The translations under genes were made by a program, and so were the position numbers. DNA of 23,950 nt from Bacteroidota bacterium (GTDB lineage Bacteria > Bacteroidota > Bacteroidia > Chitinophagales > Chitinophagaceae): contig CANFLP010000014.1 of assembly GCA_947447835.1 (NCBI GenBank), positions 1-23,950 of the forward strand, read 5' to 3'. Shown here in pieces: positions 1-9,102 of the stretch (position 1 is the first letter of the stretch; the number at the start of each line of letters is the position of its first letter). The notes under the pieces are model-generated. The model was not told where the DNA came from and ran no database searches. It was given only the letters and a program-made list of their open reading frames with translations.

Positions 1-761
1 GATCGGAAGTAAAATGGAACATGTGGGTTAATATATAACATTGCATTGCCAGACTTACTATGTTTTGGAGCTATAGCAAATCCGTTGGAGCCCTTTAAAG
101 TTTTTTCTTCCATGTCAAATGGATTTTGAATACTTGTTTTATTATATACTTCCGTTTCTTCCATCTGTCCATAAAATTTTGCCACATCCAGTTCTTTTAT
201 CCCACCGGTCCTAGTTGGGGACACACTTCCATCGGTCCACATTAAATGGAACCAGGGCTTAAATTTAGTAATGACTTCTGGACGTACTTGAGGGTGTTTG
301 GCTAAATAATAATTAATACCATCGGCGTGTGCTTGTAGTAATTTTTTAAACCAAGCAGGGCTATTGTTATAATCTTTAATGGCATCCGAACTGTCTTGAA
401 TTAATTTCATCATCAAGTCGGCATAAATTGATTCTTCATGATGTGTAACAGCTATGTCGTTGGATTTCAATTCGGCCAATCGCCCTAACATCTCTAAATA
501 ATTTTTCTCTATTTGAGGAAAATTTTCTTCACATTGTGCATACATTAATCCAAACACTGCATCAGCGTCGGTCTTGCCATAAATATGAGGAATGCCCCAT
601 TGGTCACGAATAATAGTAGTTTGTTGTACATGCTGCTCCCATCTTATTTTTTCTGCTGTACTTATATTTTGGCCCTGCGCTTTGTTATCACTTTGAGCAA
701 GACTTATATTTGCTAACATTAATAAAAAAGTTGTTGCAAATAAATTAAATAAATATTTCAT
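1..761 (-). CDS. Penicillin acylase family protein (S45, Ntn-hydrolase), partial
   Basis: This is the N-terminal 253 residues of a secreted amide hydrolase; the gene continues past the left edge. Residues 1-23 form a Sec signal peptide ending near SLAQS, and ATG 761 is the start that gives it. After it comes the acylase alpha-subunit pattern: IIRDQWGIPHIYG, then GLMYAQCEENF. The motif GSNGFAIAP puts the predicted nucleophile Ser225 at the start of the beta subunit, followed by the typical INPHVPFYFR. In this family the precursor is cut autocatalytically just before this Ser, whose free amino group then cleaves an acyl-amide bond. The substrate (beta-lactam, acyl-homoserine lactone, lipopeptide or other amide) cannot be read from this part. 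The gene lies downstream of the isomerase on the same strand, separated by a terminator and probably with its own promoter. The family call is firm; the substrate is unknown. Confidence 0.9.
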   Translation of the reverse strand, partial: MKYLFNLFATTFLLMLANISLAQSDNKAQGQNISTAEKIRWEQHVQQTTIIRDQWGIPHIYGKTDADAVFGLMYAQCEENFPQIEKNYLEMLGRLAELKSNDIAVTHHEESIYADLMMKLIQDSSDAIKDYNNSPAWFKKLLQAHADGINYYLAKHPQVRPEVITKFKPWFHLMWTDGSVSPTRTGGIKELDVAKFYGQMEETEVYNKTSIQNPFDMEEKTLKGSNGFAIAPKHSKSGNAMLYINPHVPFYFR

Positions 762-784
762 AAACACAATTTGTGATGAGTTCT

Positions 785-792
785 TAAAGTTA
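785..792 (-). promoter_or_regulatory. Possible -7 element for the acylase gene
   Basis: Reading the minus strand, TAACTTTA matches the Bacteroidota -7 consensus TAnnTTTG at all but the last position. It lies between the upstream terminator and the acylase start and predicts a leader of about 20 nt. The -33 element is not convincing. A short dyad, CACAA-T-TTGTG (765-775), sits just before the start codon. Confidence 0.3.
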
Positions 793-801
793 GGTAAAAT
801 A

Positions 802-832
802 AAAAAGCACAACCATTAAGATTGTGCTTTTT
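802..832. terminator. Bidirectional intrinsic terminator hairpin
   Basis: A perfect 11-bp stem AAAAAGCACAA/TTGTGCTTTTT closes a 9-nt loop. It lies 37 bp past the stop of the isomerase gene (minus strand), and the A/T ends of the arms give a T-run on either strand. It should end the amidohydrolase-isomerase transcript before the acylase gene. Confidence 0.85.
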
Positions 833-869
833 ATATAGGACACTCCAATAAGAGTGAAATTAAATGTTA

Positions 870-1808
870 TTAAACCAGCCCCCAGGTTTTCATAATGTCT
901 AAATTAATTTTAGCACATTGTAAAGGGGTTTTATCCTGATAAGACTCTTGCTCAATTATAAAGTGATGAGCACCACTTACTTTTTTAGCAAGTAAACATA
1001 AGCTTTTAGGATCCACTTCGCCATTACCCATGGTAGTGCTATCATAGCCATCGTTCATTTCACCCTTGCCTGCTGATTTAATTTCGTCCTTAACGTGTAA
1101 TGAAGGGAAACGACCATGGTATTTGTCAATCCATTCTTTAGCGCGTCCACCGCTACCGTACATATTACCAAAATCTAATTGTTGAATCACTAATTCCGGA
1201 TCGGTATGCTTAATAATTAAATCATAGATAGGGGTATCATTTATCTTTTCGGTGAATTCAAAATCATGATTGTGATATCCAAATTTCATCCCTTGCTTTT
1301 TACACAACTCACCGCTTTTGTTGAATACGTCTAATTGTAACATTAACCCATCATAACTATGTCTTAGTTTTTCATCCATCCAAGGACTAATTACATATGC
1401 TTGACCTAGTGTTGCTGCATCGTCTACAGTGTATTTCCAAGCATCAGTAAAATCGTTTTTAGCTTTATCCCAATGTCCAGCATTCATAACGGTGTGACCA
1501 CTTGGCATAGATAATCCTAAATCATCCAACACCTTTTTAAATTCAGTAGCGCTGTAGCCGTAAAATTTTCTGTTTACATAATTTGCATGCTCAACATACT
1601 GGTAACCCATACCTGATAAGGCTTTTAGTGTTTCCAATGGCTGTTTGTACATGTCTGTGCGCACTGAGTACAATTGTATTCCTATTAGTGATACATTTTT
1701 TGCAGGAGCCAATGCCGCTGCTTGTACCACCCTTGGTAATAACCCCGCGGCCATTATGGCCATAGTGCTATTTTTTAAGAAAGACCTTCTTGAGTTTGTC
1801 ATATGCAA
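870..1808 (-). CDS. Sugar phosphate isomerase/epimerase-like TIM-barrel protein with Tat-like leader
   Basis: This protein belongs to the xylose-isomerase-like TIM-barrel family (AP endonuclease 2 fold), whose members isomerise or epimerise sugars using a divalent metal. The N-terminus NSRRSFLKNS followed by a hydrophobic run is a twin-arginine export signal typical of this family in Bacteroidota, so the protein is probably periplasmic. Barrel motifs appear in order: GIQLYSVR (about 43-50), SGHTVMN (103-109), YHNHDFEF (178-185), LDFGNMYGSG (211-220), HVKDE (238-242) and IIEQE (284-288). Asp212, His238 and Glu286 are likely metal ligands. A second ATG two codons in (1802) would leave the twin arginines even nearer the start; I cannot decide between the two. 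It begins 24 nt after the amidohydrolase stop, so the two are probably co-transcribed. The substrate is unknown. Confidence 0.85.
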   Translation of the reverse strand: MHMTNSRRSFLKNSTMAIMAAGLLPRVVQAAALAPAKNVSLIGIQLYSVRTDMYKQPLETLKALSGMGYQYVEHANYVNRKFYGYSATEFKKVLDDLGLSMPSGHTVMNAGHWDKAKNDFTDAWKYTVDDAATLGQAYVISPWMDEKLRHSYDGLMLQLDVFNKSGELCKKQGMKFGYHNHDFEFTEKINDTPIYDLIIKHTDPELVIQQLDFGNMYGSGGRAKEWIDKYHGRFPSLHVKDEIKSAGKGEMNDGYDSTTMGNGEVDPKSLCLLAKKVSGAHHFIIEQESYQDKTPLQCAKINLDIMKTWGLV

Positions 1809-1832
1809 TCGTTTAGGTATTAAACTTACAAA

Positions 1833-4800
1833 TTAATCTTTAACATTTGTGTTTTTGATTGGCTTAACATCTTGCCATTCTGTTCGATCTAATTGACGTT
1901 TACCGGTTATCGTTTCATTTAAATTATCGGCATTGTATAAACGGCCATTCTTCATGACGAACTTAATTGAATTGGTATTGTGAATGTCAGCCAGTGGGTC
2001 CTTATCCAAAATGATTAAATCGGCAAGCTTACCAGTTTCAATGCTACCTAAGTCCTTGTCTAGTCCAAGACCTGTTGCACCTAAGATGGTTGCCACTTTT
2101 AATGCATCTATGGTTCTCATGCCACCGCTTTGCATTGACCATACTTCCCAATGGTAACCTAAACCTTGCAATTGACCATGGCTTCCAATACCTGCAAGGC
2201 CGCCCGCTTCTACAAGGTTTTTCATACTAACTGCATGTTTTTGGAATACATGTTCTTCAGGTAAAAACCAAGTATTGCGACGTCTAGATTTAGAAGCTAG
2301 TTCTTCATATGGGGTGAAGTATTGCATTTTTTCATCGTGATAAGGATTTGCATTTTCATAATAATAGTTCTCTGCCCATGGCCCACCATAAGAAACCAAT
2401 AAAGTTGGTGTAACAATCATTTTTGAAACCGCAATGGTATTAATTACGTCCTTGTATAAAGGATAGATAGGGATTGCGTGTTCATGACCAGGGTATCCGT
2501 CCAATAAATTAGTCATGTTCAATTTAAAATCAAGTCCACCTTCGGTTGTTGGCATTAATTCTTGATTTTTTGCAGCTTGTATCACCCATTGTCTTTGCTT
2601 TCTGTTGCCTACTAAATACATCTTAATATATTTAGTATTATAGTATTTAGAATATTGAGACAATACCGATTCTGCCTGTGCAGAGTCTTTTAAATTATAA
2701 GACCAATAGCCAACACCAGGACCTGTTGAATAAATTCTTGGTCCAACCATTGCACCTGCTTCTACCATATCCCCATAAGTTAATACGTCGGTGGTGGCAG
2801 TTTGTGGGTCACGAGTTGTTGTAACACCATATGCTAGGTTAGCTGCATAGACCCATGCTTGGTTTTTATGAATACCCCAGCTTGGCCACATATGTGCGTG
2901 CGTATCTACAAATCCAGGGATAATTGTTTTGCCCGAAACATCTACCACAGCTGTATTTGCAGCTACTTGAAGGGTTCCGGATTTACCAATTCCTTTAATT
3001 CTATTGTTAACAATATATACATCTCCACCATCAATAACTTCATCGCCATTCATGGTGATGATTTTTGCGTTCTTTAATAATACCGAGCCAGTTGGAATAT
3101 CTTTTTCATAATATACATTCACCCATTGTTCAGTTGCCTTAAACTTAGGGGTTTCTTTTTTATCATTTTTCTTAGCCAAATTATCTTTGCTTGTTGAATC
3201 CTTTTTAGTCGTATCATTCTTTGCTAATTCTTTAGCCGCATCTTCGGCTTTTTTTGCTACCGCTAAACTATCATCAAATGCATAACTTTTGTCTATGTCA
3301 TACGTAAAATGTGCTGCACCTAAGCTCCAATGAATATTTTTACCATTGTTTTCCCAACTAGGAAATTCGCCCCCTATTTCGGTTAATAATTTACTTGGGA
3401 AGGCTGCATTTTTTGCATCCGCAACTGAAATCTCAACCAGTTTGCCAGTTTGAGGAATAGTAACGTAGTAAATATTATTATTCACTTGCGCAATTGCAGC
3501 TTTACCTAATGGAGACATGATAATGCTTGCGGCATTAGAAGGCGGATTGTTTTCTTTTGCAGCTTCGTCTAAATCTTCGGCTAGTATTTGTGGAAGCATA
3601 CATGGGTCACCAGCTGGCTTTCCATTATGCTGTGCAACACTACCAAATGTTGTGATGCCCGTAATTTTTACAATTTCTTTTTCATCAGCACCATCCCATT
3701 GAATGGATAATAATTTTCCGTTGTTGTTTAAATAAATTCTGTTTTCATTTTTTACAAAATGCGCATTGGATCTTCCATTGGCTTTGTCAATCACATGAAT
3801 TTCTGAAGTAGTTAAATCCAACCAACATAATTCATCTTCGTCATCATTATAGGTAGGATCTTTTGAATCTAAAAACTTTTGAACAGTTGTTCGGTTAAAT
3901 ACCAAACGCTTGCCACTTGGATCAACTGCAATTCCTTGATATAATGCAGCTTGTTTTGTGATTTCTATTTCTTTATTAGTTGCTAAATCTATACTATGAA
4001 TACTTCCTCCTTTCACATTCCAAGTAGAAAAATAAATTGTTTTTCCATTTGGGTTCCATGCTGGTTGTGCTTCTGTGTAATTATTTTTTGTAATTCTTTT
4101 TGGCGTTCCGTTTGGATAATCCATCACATACAATCTATTTAAAACCGTAAATGCCAATTTACTTCCATCTGGTGAAGGTACTGCATCCCTTATCTGTGTT
4201 GCTTTTGCCGCGATAGTGTCTTTAACTGGGTATTTAAATAATACTTCAGGTCCCATCTCGATAGTTGCATCCACGGTGTAGGCAATTTCGTCTTGACTTC
4301 CGGATTCAATATTTATTTTATGAATTTTACCACCATAAGAAGTTAATAAATATTTACTATCTGGAGTAAATGTCATTGCAGGTAACACACCTAAAACAGC
4401 GATTGATTCTTGGTCGTCACGTTGCACTGGATACGCTAACCAGTTTTCTTCACCTGTAGCTAAATTTCTTTTCACCAATCCTGTTTTATCTTCAAATCTT
4501 GTACCATATACTAACCACTTTCCGTCCTTAGATAAAACTGGGGTGAATGCAGAGCCATATCTTGAAGCAATGGTTCTTGTATTTCCTTTTTCTCTGTCAT
4601 ATACGCCAATACTATATTGTGGTAACATAGCATTGTAGTTCCATGCACTCATTCTTACTGAGTAATAAATATATCTCCCATCTGCACTAACTGCTGGATC
4701 TATTGTTTTTAAATTGGCCGGAGTTGCAATTAACTGTGTACCAGCTCCACCATTTTTATGCATCAAATACAATTTTGTATTTCTTCTGCCCTTTGTATAA

Positions 4801-5258
4801 ACGATATAATTTCCATCGGGTGTATAAACGGCTCCTGGAAAATTTTGATTGTTTTCATCAGATAATGCAACTGTATCTTTTTTCTCCGTGTCTATGTACC
4901 ATAAATTTTCGGCACCACTACGATCGGAAATAAACAGAATTCTTTTTCCATCTGGACTAAAACTTGGATGATTATCGTAAGCCAAACCCGTAGTTACAGG
5001 GCTAGCTTTACCACCTTCAAACGGAACAGTATATATATCACCCATCAAATCAAAAACAATGGTTTTGCCATCGGGGCTAATATTTACTGATGTCCAAGTA
5101 CCTTCGTTTGTTTTTAATGGGATGGTTCTTGTGGCCTTTAATGGCAATCCTTTAAAGCTTGTAAAATGGGTACTGTCTTTTTTGACAATAATTGGAGATT
5201 GGGCTTTGGACTGTATTAAACCTAAGACTAAAAAAAGCATCAAACTAGTGCGTATCAT
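1833..5258 (-). CDS. Secreted amidohydrolase with N-terminal TolB/WD40-like beta-propeller
   Basis: A 1141-residue two-part exported enzyme. ATG 5258 is chosen because MIRTSLMLFLVLGLIQSKAQ is a clear signal peptide; the frame is open for 44 more codons upstream, but those residues look unlike a leader. Residues about 30-660 carry repeated PD40/TolB-type blades (SPDGKTIVF, SPDGKRILFIS, TPDGNYIVY). A Lys/Asp/Ala-rich linker spans about 663-708. The C-terminal metal-dependent amidohydrolase domain has FVDTHAH (His787, His789), YIKMY (Lys879, the place of a carbamylated Lys), GHEH (His925/927), and the ending GSIETGKLADLIILDKDP. Where most amidohydrolases have the catalytic Asp, this one reads GSHGQ (His1027), a variant I recall in this propeller-fused group. 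The propeller may gate access of peptides or amides to the active site. It leads the operon with the isomerase. The substrate is unknown. Confidence 0.9.
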   Translation of the reverse strand: MIRTSLMLFLVLGLIQSKAQSPIIVKKDSTHFTSFKGLPLKATRTIPLKTNEGTWTSVNISPDGKTIVFDLMGDIYTVPFEGGKASPVTTGLAYDNHPSFSPDGKRILFISDRSGAENLWYIDTEKKDTVALSDENNQNFPGAVYTPDGNYIVYTKGRRNTKLYLMHKNGGAGTQLIATPANLKTIDPAVSADGRYIYYSVRMSAWNYNAMLPQYSIGVYDREKGNTRTIASRYGSAFTPVLSKDGKWLVYGTRFEDKTGLVKRNLATGEENWLAYPVQRDDQESIAVLGVLPAMTFTPDSKYLLTSYGGKIHKINIESGSQDEIAYTVDATIEMGPEVLFKYPVKDTIAAKATQIRDAVPSPDGSKLAFTVLNRLYVMDYPNGTPKRITKNNYTEAQPAWNPNGKTIYFSTWNVKGGSIHSIDLATNKEIEITKQAALYQGIAVDPSGKRLVFNRTTVQKFLDSKDPTYNDDEDELCWLDLTTSEIHVIDKANGRSNAHFVKNENRIYLNNNGKLLSIQWDGADEKEIVKITGITTFGSVAQHNGKPAGDPCMLPQILAEDLDEAAKENNPPSNAASIIMSPLGKAAIAQVNNNIYYVTIPQTGKLVEISVADAKNAAFPSKLLTEIGGEFPSWENNGKNIHWSLGAAHFTYDIDKSYAFDDSLAVAKKAEDAAKELAKNDTTKKDSTSKDNLAKKNDKKETPKFKATEQWVNVYYEKDIPTGSVLLKNAKIITMNGDEVIDGGDVYIVNNRIKGIGKSGTLQVAANTAVVDVSGKTIIPGFVDTHAHMWPSWGIHKNQAWVYAANLAYGVTTTRDPQTATTDVLTYGDMVEAGAMVGPRIYSTGPGVGYWSYNLKDSAQAESVLSQYSKYYNTKYIKMYLVGNRKQRQWVIQAAKNQELMPTTEGGLDFKLNMTNLLDGYPGHEHAIPIYPLYKDVINTIAVSKMIVTPTLLVSYGGPWAENYYYENANPYHDEKMQYFTPYEELASKSRRRNTWFLPEEHVFQKHAVSMKNLVEAGGLAGIGSHGQLQGLGYHWEVWSMQSGGMRTIDALKVATILGATGLGLDKDLGSIETGKLADLIILDKDPLADIHNTNSIKFVMKNGRLYNADNLNETITGKRQLDRTEWQDVKPIKNTNVKD

Positions 5259-5408
5259 AGCATATATATTTTCATGAAAGTTAATAAAACCCATGCTAAG
5301 CGCCGAACATTTCAAATGAATAAGTTGCCGTTTATCCATCAAACACAATATTGGTGTAATTCTTATCCCAAATTTGGTCTGATAAGTCACGGTTTACGAA
5401 TTCAATCG

Positions 5409-5416
5409 TAATTTTG
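5409..5416 (+). promoter_or_regulatory. -7 element (TAnnTTTG) of the 932-aa TonB-linked receptor gene
   Basis: TAATTTTG is an exact match to the Bacteroidota -7 consensus and ends only 4 nt before the ATG at 5421. A start of transcription 4-7 nt downstream would fall on the initiation codon, giving a leaderless or nearly leaderless mRNA. No strong -33 TTG is seen at the usual spacing. Confidence 0.5.
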
Positions 5417-5420
5417 TACT

Positions 5421-8219
5421 ATGTTAAAAAAATTAGTATTCGGACTGCTATTTTCATGCAGTTTATTAGTTGGATTTAAGGCAAACGCTCAAACTGTAAC
5501 CATTGATGGTACTATTGTAGATAGTATTTCAAAAAAAACCCTTACTTCAGCAACCGTTGCCTTGGCCAATGCCAAAGACTCTTCATTAATGAGCTTTACG
5601 AGAGCAAACGATGATGGGTACTTTCAAATTAAAAATGTTGCCCCAGGTAAATATTTACTTTCTGTTTCCTATGTTGGATATCAGCATTTATGGTTAGGTA
5701 TTAAAGTAGGTGCCTCTGCAAAATTTTCATTAGGTAATATTTATCTATTAGACGCAAGCCAAACAAGTACTGTTACGGTAACAGCTAGAAGACCTCCTGT
5801 TGTTATAAACGGTGACTCTATCGAATTTAATTCAGAAAATTTTAAGACTGTACCTAATGCGGTTGTAGAAGATATGCTTAAAAAAATGCCAGGTATCGAA
5901 GTTGATAAGGCTGGCGCAATCACAGTAAATGGCAAGTCTGTAACTAAAGTGTATGTAAATGGAAAAGAATTTTTTACAGGCGATCCTAAGATGGCAACAA
6001 AAAACTTGCCAGCGGATGCGGTAGATAAAATTCAAGTTTATGATCGAAAATCTGATCAAGCTATGTTTACGGGTATAGATGATGGTAACGAAGAAACGGC
6101 TATTAATATCAAAACAAAAAAAGATCGTAAGCAATCTACATTTGGAAAAATTAATGGTAGTGCAGGTGTACCAGGCAGATTTGATGGACAGGGAAATGTA
6201 AATAGAATAAATAACGACGAGCAGTTTTCTGTGATAGGATCGGCTAATAATACAAATAGACAGTCATTCTCTACGAATGATGTTTCCAATTTTTCCGGTG
6301 GTGGTGGAGGTGGAAGAGGAGGCGGTGGAATGACTATTGCTGTTGGAGGTGGCGGCGGCGGAACAGATGCAAATGCACAAGGAGTAGCCAATACTTATTC
6401 ATTGGGTGGGAACTACTCCAATTTACTGAACGATAAAAAAATGGATTTCAATGTAAATGCAAACGCAAATGATGTTGAACGAAATAACATCAGTAAATCT
6501 TATACACAAAACCTTACACCTGGAAATTTATTCAATCGCTCAAGTACTTCAAATTCAACTTCACGCAATCAGCAAGAAAAATTAGGCATGACCATTGATA
6601 ATAAAGTGTCTGAAACTTTTTCTTATAAATACACACCTTCAATTTCAAATCAGCATAATACATCTAATGGCATATCAACTAGTAGTACTATGTTGCCAGA
6701 CGGCACTATGACGAATGCAACTACAACTAATTCTTCTAGTGTCACAGATGCGGTTAATTTATCTAATACATTATTATTGAGAAAGAAGTTTGAGAAAAAA
6801 GGACGCACTTTGTCATCTACTATTACACAGGGTTACAATAGCTCAACATCTAATAGCAGCCAGTATACCGATCAGCTATATTATAATTTTGGAGTTATTA
6901 CAAAGGATTCTATTATAGATCAAAAAAATAATAGAAAAGGCTTGACTCAATCTTATTCAGCGAATATCGTGTATACAGAACCACTTGGTAAAAAATCTTT
7001 ATTAGAATTCAATGCTTTTTTAAATAAAAATATAGGATCTACAAGCAAAAAAGTATACGATAAAAATAGTGCAAGTAGTTTGTATGATGTTCTAAATACA
7101 AGATTAACGAATGAATATAATAGTGAATACACCTACGCGGGTGGCGGCATGAATTATAGATTTAATCAAAAGAAGTATAATTTTTCAACTGGGTTCTCAT
7201 TACAGGACGCCATGTTAAATGGAGAAAACACAAGTGCAAATACAAAAATCAAGCATGATTTCAAGGACATCTTGCCGTCTGCTTTATTTGTATATAATTT
7301 TTCACAAACGCAAAATTTTAGATTTAATTATCGTACTTCTACGAATCAACCTTCATTAACACAATTACAACCAGTACTTGATCAAAGTAATATTAACAAT
7401 CAGACTATAGGTAATCCAGACTTAAAAAGAAGCTATACTAACAATATCAACTTAACTTATTTTTCTTCTAAAATATTAGCGCAAAGAAATTTCTTTGCAT
7501 TATTAAGTGCTCAGTTCGTAAATAACTCTATTGTTAATTACGACAGCGTATTACCTAGTAGGGCAATACTTTCTAAACCAGTGAATGTAAATGGAGTATA
7601 TCGCATAAACGGATCTGCGAATTACGGATTTGGGGTTAAACAAATTTACTCTCGTTTTAATTTTGGTTTGAATGGCGGTATTAATAACAACATTTCTTAT
7701 TCTAACGGGTTGTTAAACACTACGCTAATTAAATCGGTTGGCCCTAGCTTTACTTATACTTTTTCAATGGATGAGTTGATGGATGTTAATTTAAATGCAA
7801 GACATTCCTATAGCACCACTAATAACGCAATTAATCCTGCATTAAATACAAATTATTTAACAAGAGTGTATGGTGCAGATATAACCAATTATCTGCCATT
7901 TGAAATAGTGTTAAATCAGTCATTAAATTATACTATTAATGAAGGTCGTGCACCGGGATATAATACAGCAGTGCCTATTTGGAATGCAAGTATTTCAAAA
8001 TTCTTTATGAAAAATAAAAGAGCTGAATTAAAAATTAGTGCTTTTGATATTTTGAACAAAAACGTTGGAGTTTCACGTAATGTATCACAGAACCAAATTG
8101 TTGACCAGTCTTATAACGTGATTAATCAATACTTCTTGGTAGGCTTTACTTATAGTTTACAAAAGTCTGGCTTAACTGGAGCTAGTGGCGGTGGTCCAAG
8201 AATGACAATTAGAATGTAA
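5421..8219 (+). CDS. TonB-linked outer-membrane beta-barrel protein with carboxypeptidase-regulatory-like domain
   Basis: A 932-residue outer-membrane protein. Residues 1-24 are a signal peptide ending ANAQ. Residues about 25-115 form a carboxypeptidase-D-regulatory-like beta-sandwich (TIDGTIVDSISKKTL, VAPGKYLLSVSYVGY). A plug follows (about 117-240: VTVTARRPP, VEDMLKKMPGIEVD, ITVNGKSVTKVYVNGKEFF), then an Asn/Ser-rich barrel of the outer-membrane beta-barrel family 3 kind. A striking Gly-rich stretch (about 292-315) lies soon after the plug. The last predicted strand (about VGFTYSLQ) is followed by a short tail ending GGGPRMTIRM rather than a terminal aromatic. The GLPGLI gene follows after 40 bp, the usual partner of this receptor type in Bacteroidota, so the two probably form one operon. 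The transported or displayed substrate is unknown. Confidence 0.9.
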   Translation: MLKKLVFGLLFSCSLLVGFKANAQTVTIDGTIVDSISKKTLTSATVALANAKDSSLMSFTRANDDGYFQIKNVAPGKYLLSVSYVGYQHLWLGIKVGASAKFSLGNIYLLDASQTSTVTVTARRPPVVINGDSIEFNSENFKTVPNAVVEDMLKKMPGIEVDKAGAITVNGKSVTKVYVNGKEFFTGDPKMATKNLPADAVDKIQVYDRKSDQAMFTGIDDGNEETAINIKTKKDRKQSTFGKINGSAGVPGRFDGQGNVNRINNDEQFSVIGSANNTNRQSFSTNDVSNFSGGGGGGRGGGGMTIAVGGGGGGTDANAQGVANTYSLGGNYSNLLNDKKMDFNVNANANDVERNNISKSYTQNLTPGNLFNRSSTSNSTSRNQQEKLGMTIDNKVSETFSYKYTPSISNQHNTSNGISTSSTMLPDGTMTNATTTNSSSVTDAVNLSNTLLLRKKFEKKGRTLSSTITQGYNSSTSNSSQYTDQLYYNFGVITKDSIIDQKNNRKGLTQSYSANIVYTEPLGKKSLLEFNAFLNKNIGSTSKKVYDKNSASSLYDVLNTRLTNEYNSEYTYAGGGMNYRFNQKKYNFSTGFSLQDAMLNGENTSANTKIKHDFKDILPSALFVYNFSQTQNFRFNYRTSTNQPSLTQLQPVLDQSNINNQTIGNPDLKRSYTNNINLTYFSSKILAQRNFFALLSAQFVNNSIVNYDSVLPSRAILSKPVNVNGVYRINGSANYGFGVKQIYSRFNFGLNGGINNNISYSNGLLNTTLIKSVGPSFTYTFSMDELMDVNLNARHSYSTTNNAINPALNTNYLTRVYGADITNYLPFEIVLNQSLNYTINEGRAPGYNTAVPIWNASISKFFMKNKRAELKISAFDILNKNVGVSRNVSQNQIVDQSYNVINQYFLVGFTYSLQKSGLTGASGGGPRMTIRM

Positions 8220-8259
8220 ATTCAAAACAATTTGTATATTTAAATAATCAATTATTACT

Positions 8260-9102
8260 ATGAAGAAAATATTATTCGTATTGACGGTTTTAGCTGTTTC
8301 GATAACTACGGTGTCGGCTCAAATGAAAGAAGGCAGAATTGTTTATACTCAAAAGATAAACATGTATAAAATGATAACGGATCCGGAGATGCGTTCAAGA
8401 ATACCAGAGTTTAGAACGTCTCAATTTGAACTTTTGTTCAATGAGCAAGCAAGTTTGTATAGAACCGTTCCAGAAGACGAGGCGCCAGATCCTTTTGCAA
8501 ACAATGGTGGCGATAGAGGTGGTCAACGTTTTATGTTTAGAATGCCTGAAACTTCGACTTTCACTAATTTAACTACGCAAACTCAATATGAGTCACGTGC
8601 CATGTACGAGAAAACTTTTTTAATTGTCGATTCTTTAAAACCAATACAATGGAAAATTTCTGAAGAGACTAAAACAATTGCAAAACATTTATGTAAAAAA
8701 GCAACTACATCAGTTGCTGCACAATCCGTTCGTATGGGTGGACCAGGTGGAAGACAAGGTGGAAGAGCAGCCACTGCGGATACTGCAAATAAAGCAAGTG
8801 CTACACCAGTTGCTCAAAAAATGACAGACGTAACTGTTTGGTATACCGAAGAAATTCCTGCTTCAATTGGTCCTGATGCTTACGCTGGTTTGCCAGGTGC
8901 AATTTTAGAAGTTGATATGGACAATGGAGCCAATGTGACAACTGCAACTGAAATAACAAGTAAGTATGCTAAGAAAGAATTGGTGCAACCTACCAAAGGG
9001 GATAAGATGAATAGAGCACAATTTCAAGACGCTATGAAAAAAATTATAGAAGATATGCAAAAAGGCGGTGGAATGGGAGGCATGAGAATTAGAATGAACT
9101 AA
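8260..9102 (+). CDS. GLPGLI family protein
   Basis: A 280-residue exported protein of the GLPGLI family (TIGR01200), named for its conserved motif, seen here as YAGLPGAILEVD at about 208-219. Signal peptide residues 1-20 end VSAQ. Other family hallmarks are WKISEETKTIAKHLCKKA (131-148) and VWYTEEIPASIGP (193-205). Two features are unusual: a Gly/Arg- and Ala-rich segment at about 158-185, apparently an insertion in a normally compact region, and the tail GGGMGGMRIRMN, which resembles the end of the upstream receptor (GGGPRMTIRM). Function in the family is undefined; the repeated pairing with TonB-type barrels suggests a periplasmic or surface accessory. Its stop codon overlaps the stop of the convergent TonB receptor gene, with no terminator between them. 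Confidence 0.92.
   Translation: MKKILFVLTVLAVSITTVSAQMKEGRIVYTQKINMYKMITDPEMRSRIPEFRTSQFELLFNEQASLYRTVPEDEAPDPFANNGGDRGGQRFMFRMPETSTFTNLTTQTQYESRAMYEKTFLIVDSLKPIQWKISEETKTIAKHLCKKATTSVAAQSVRMGGPGGRQGGRAATADTANKASATPVAQKMTDVTVWYTEEIPASIGPDAYAGLPGAILEVDMDNGANVTTATEITSKYAKKELVQPTKGDKMNRAQFQDAMKKIIEDMQKGGGMGGMRIRMN

Noticed and set aside
765..775. CACAA-T-TTGTG dyad before the acylase start as an operator
   Set aside because: Only 5-bp arms, AT-rich, with no second copy noticed; too weak to claim beyond a mention.
5259..5390. 44-codon N-terminal extension of the amidohydrolase frame to ATG 5390
   Set aside because: The extension is not leader-like, and the internal ATG 5258 begins a clean signal peptide; the extension would also bury it.
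6056..6391. Proline-rich reading frame on the minus strand
   Set aside because: It is the complement of the Gly-rich stretch of the receptor gene; no signal, family or start context supports it.
5421..9102. Receptor plus lipoprotein as a SusC/SusD glycan uptake pair
   Set aside because: The partner is a GLPGLI protein, not a SusD-type lipoprotein, and no glycoside hydrolases are nearby.
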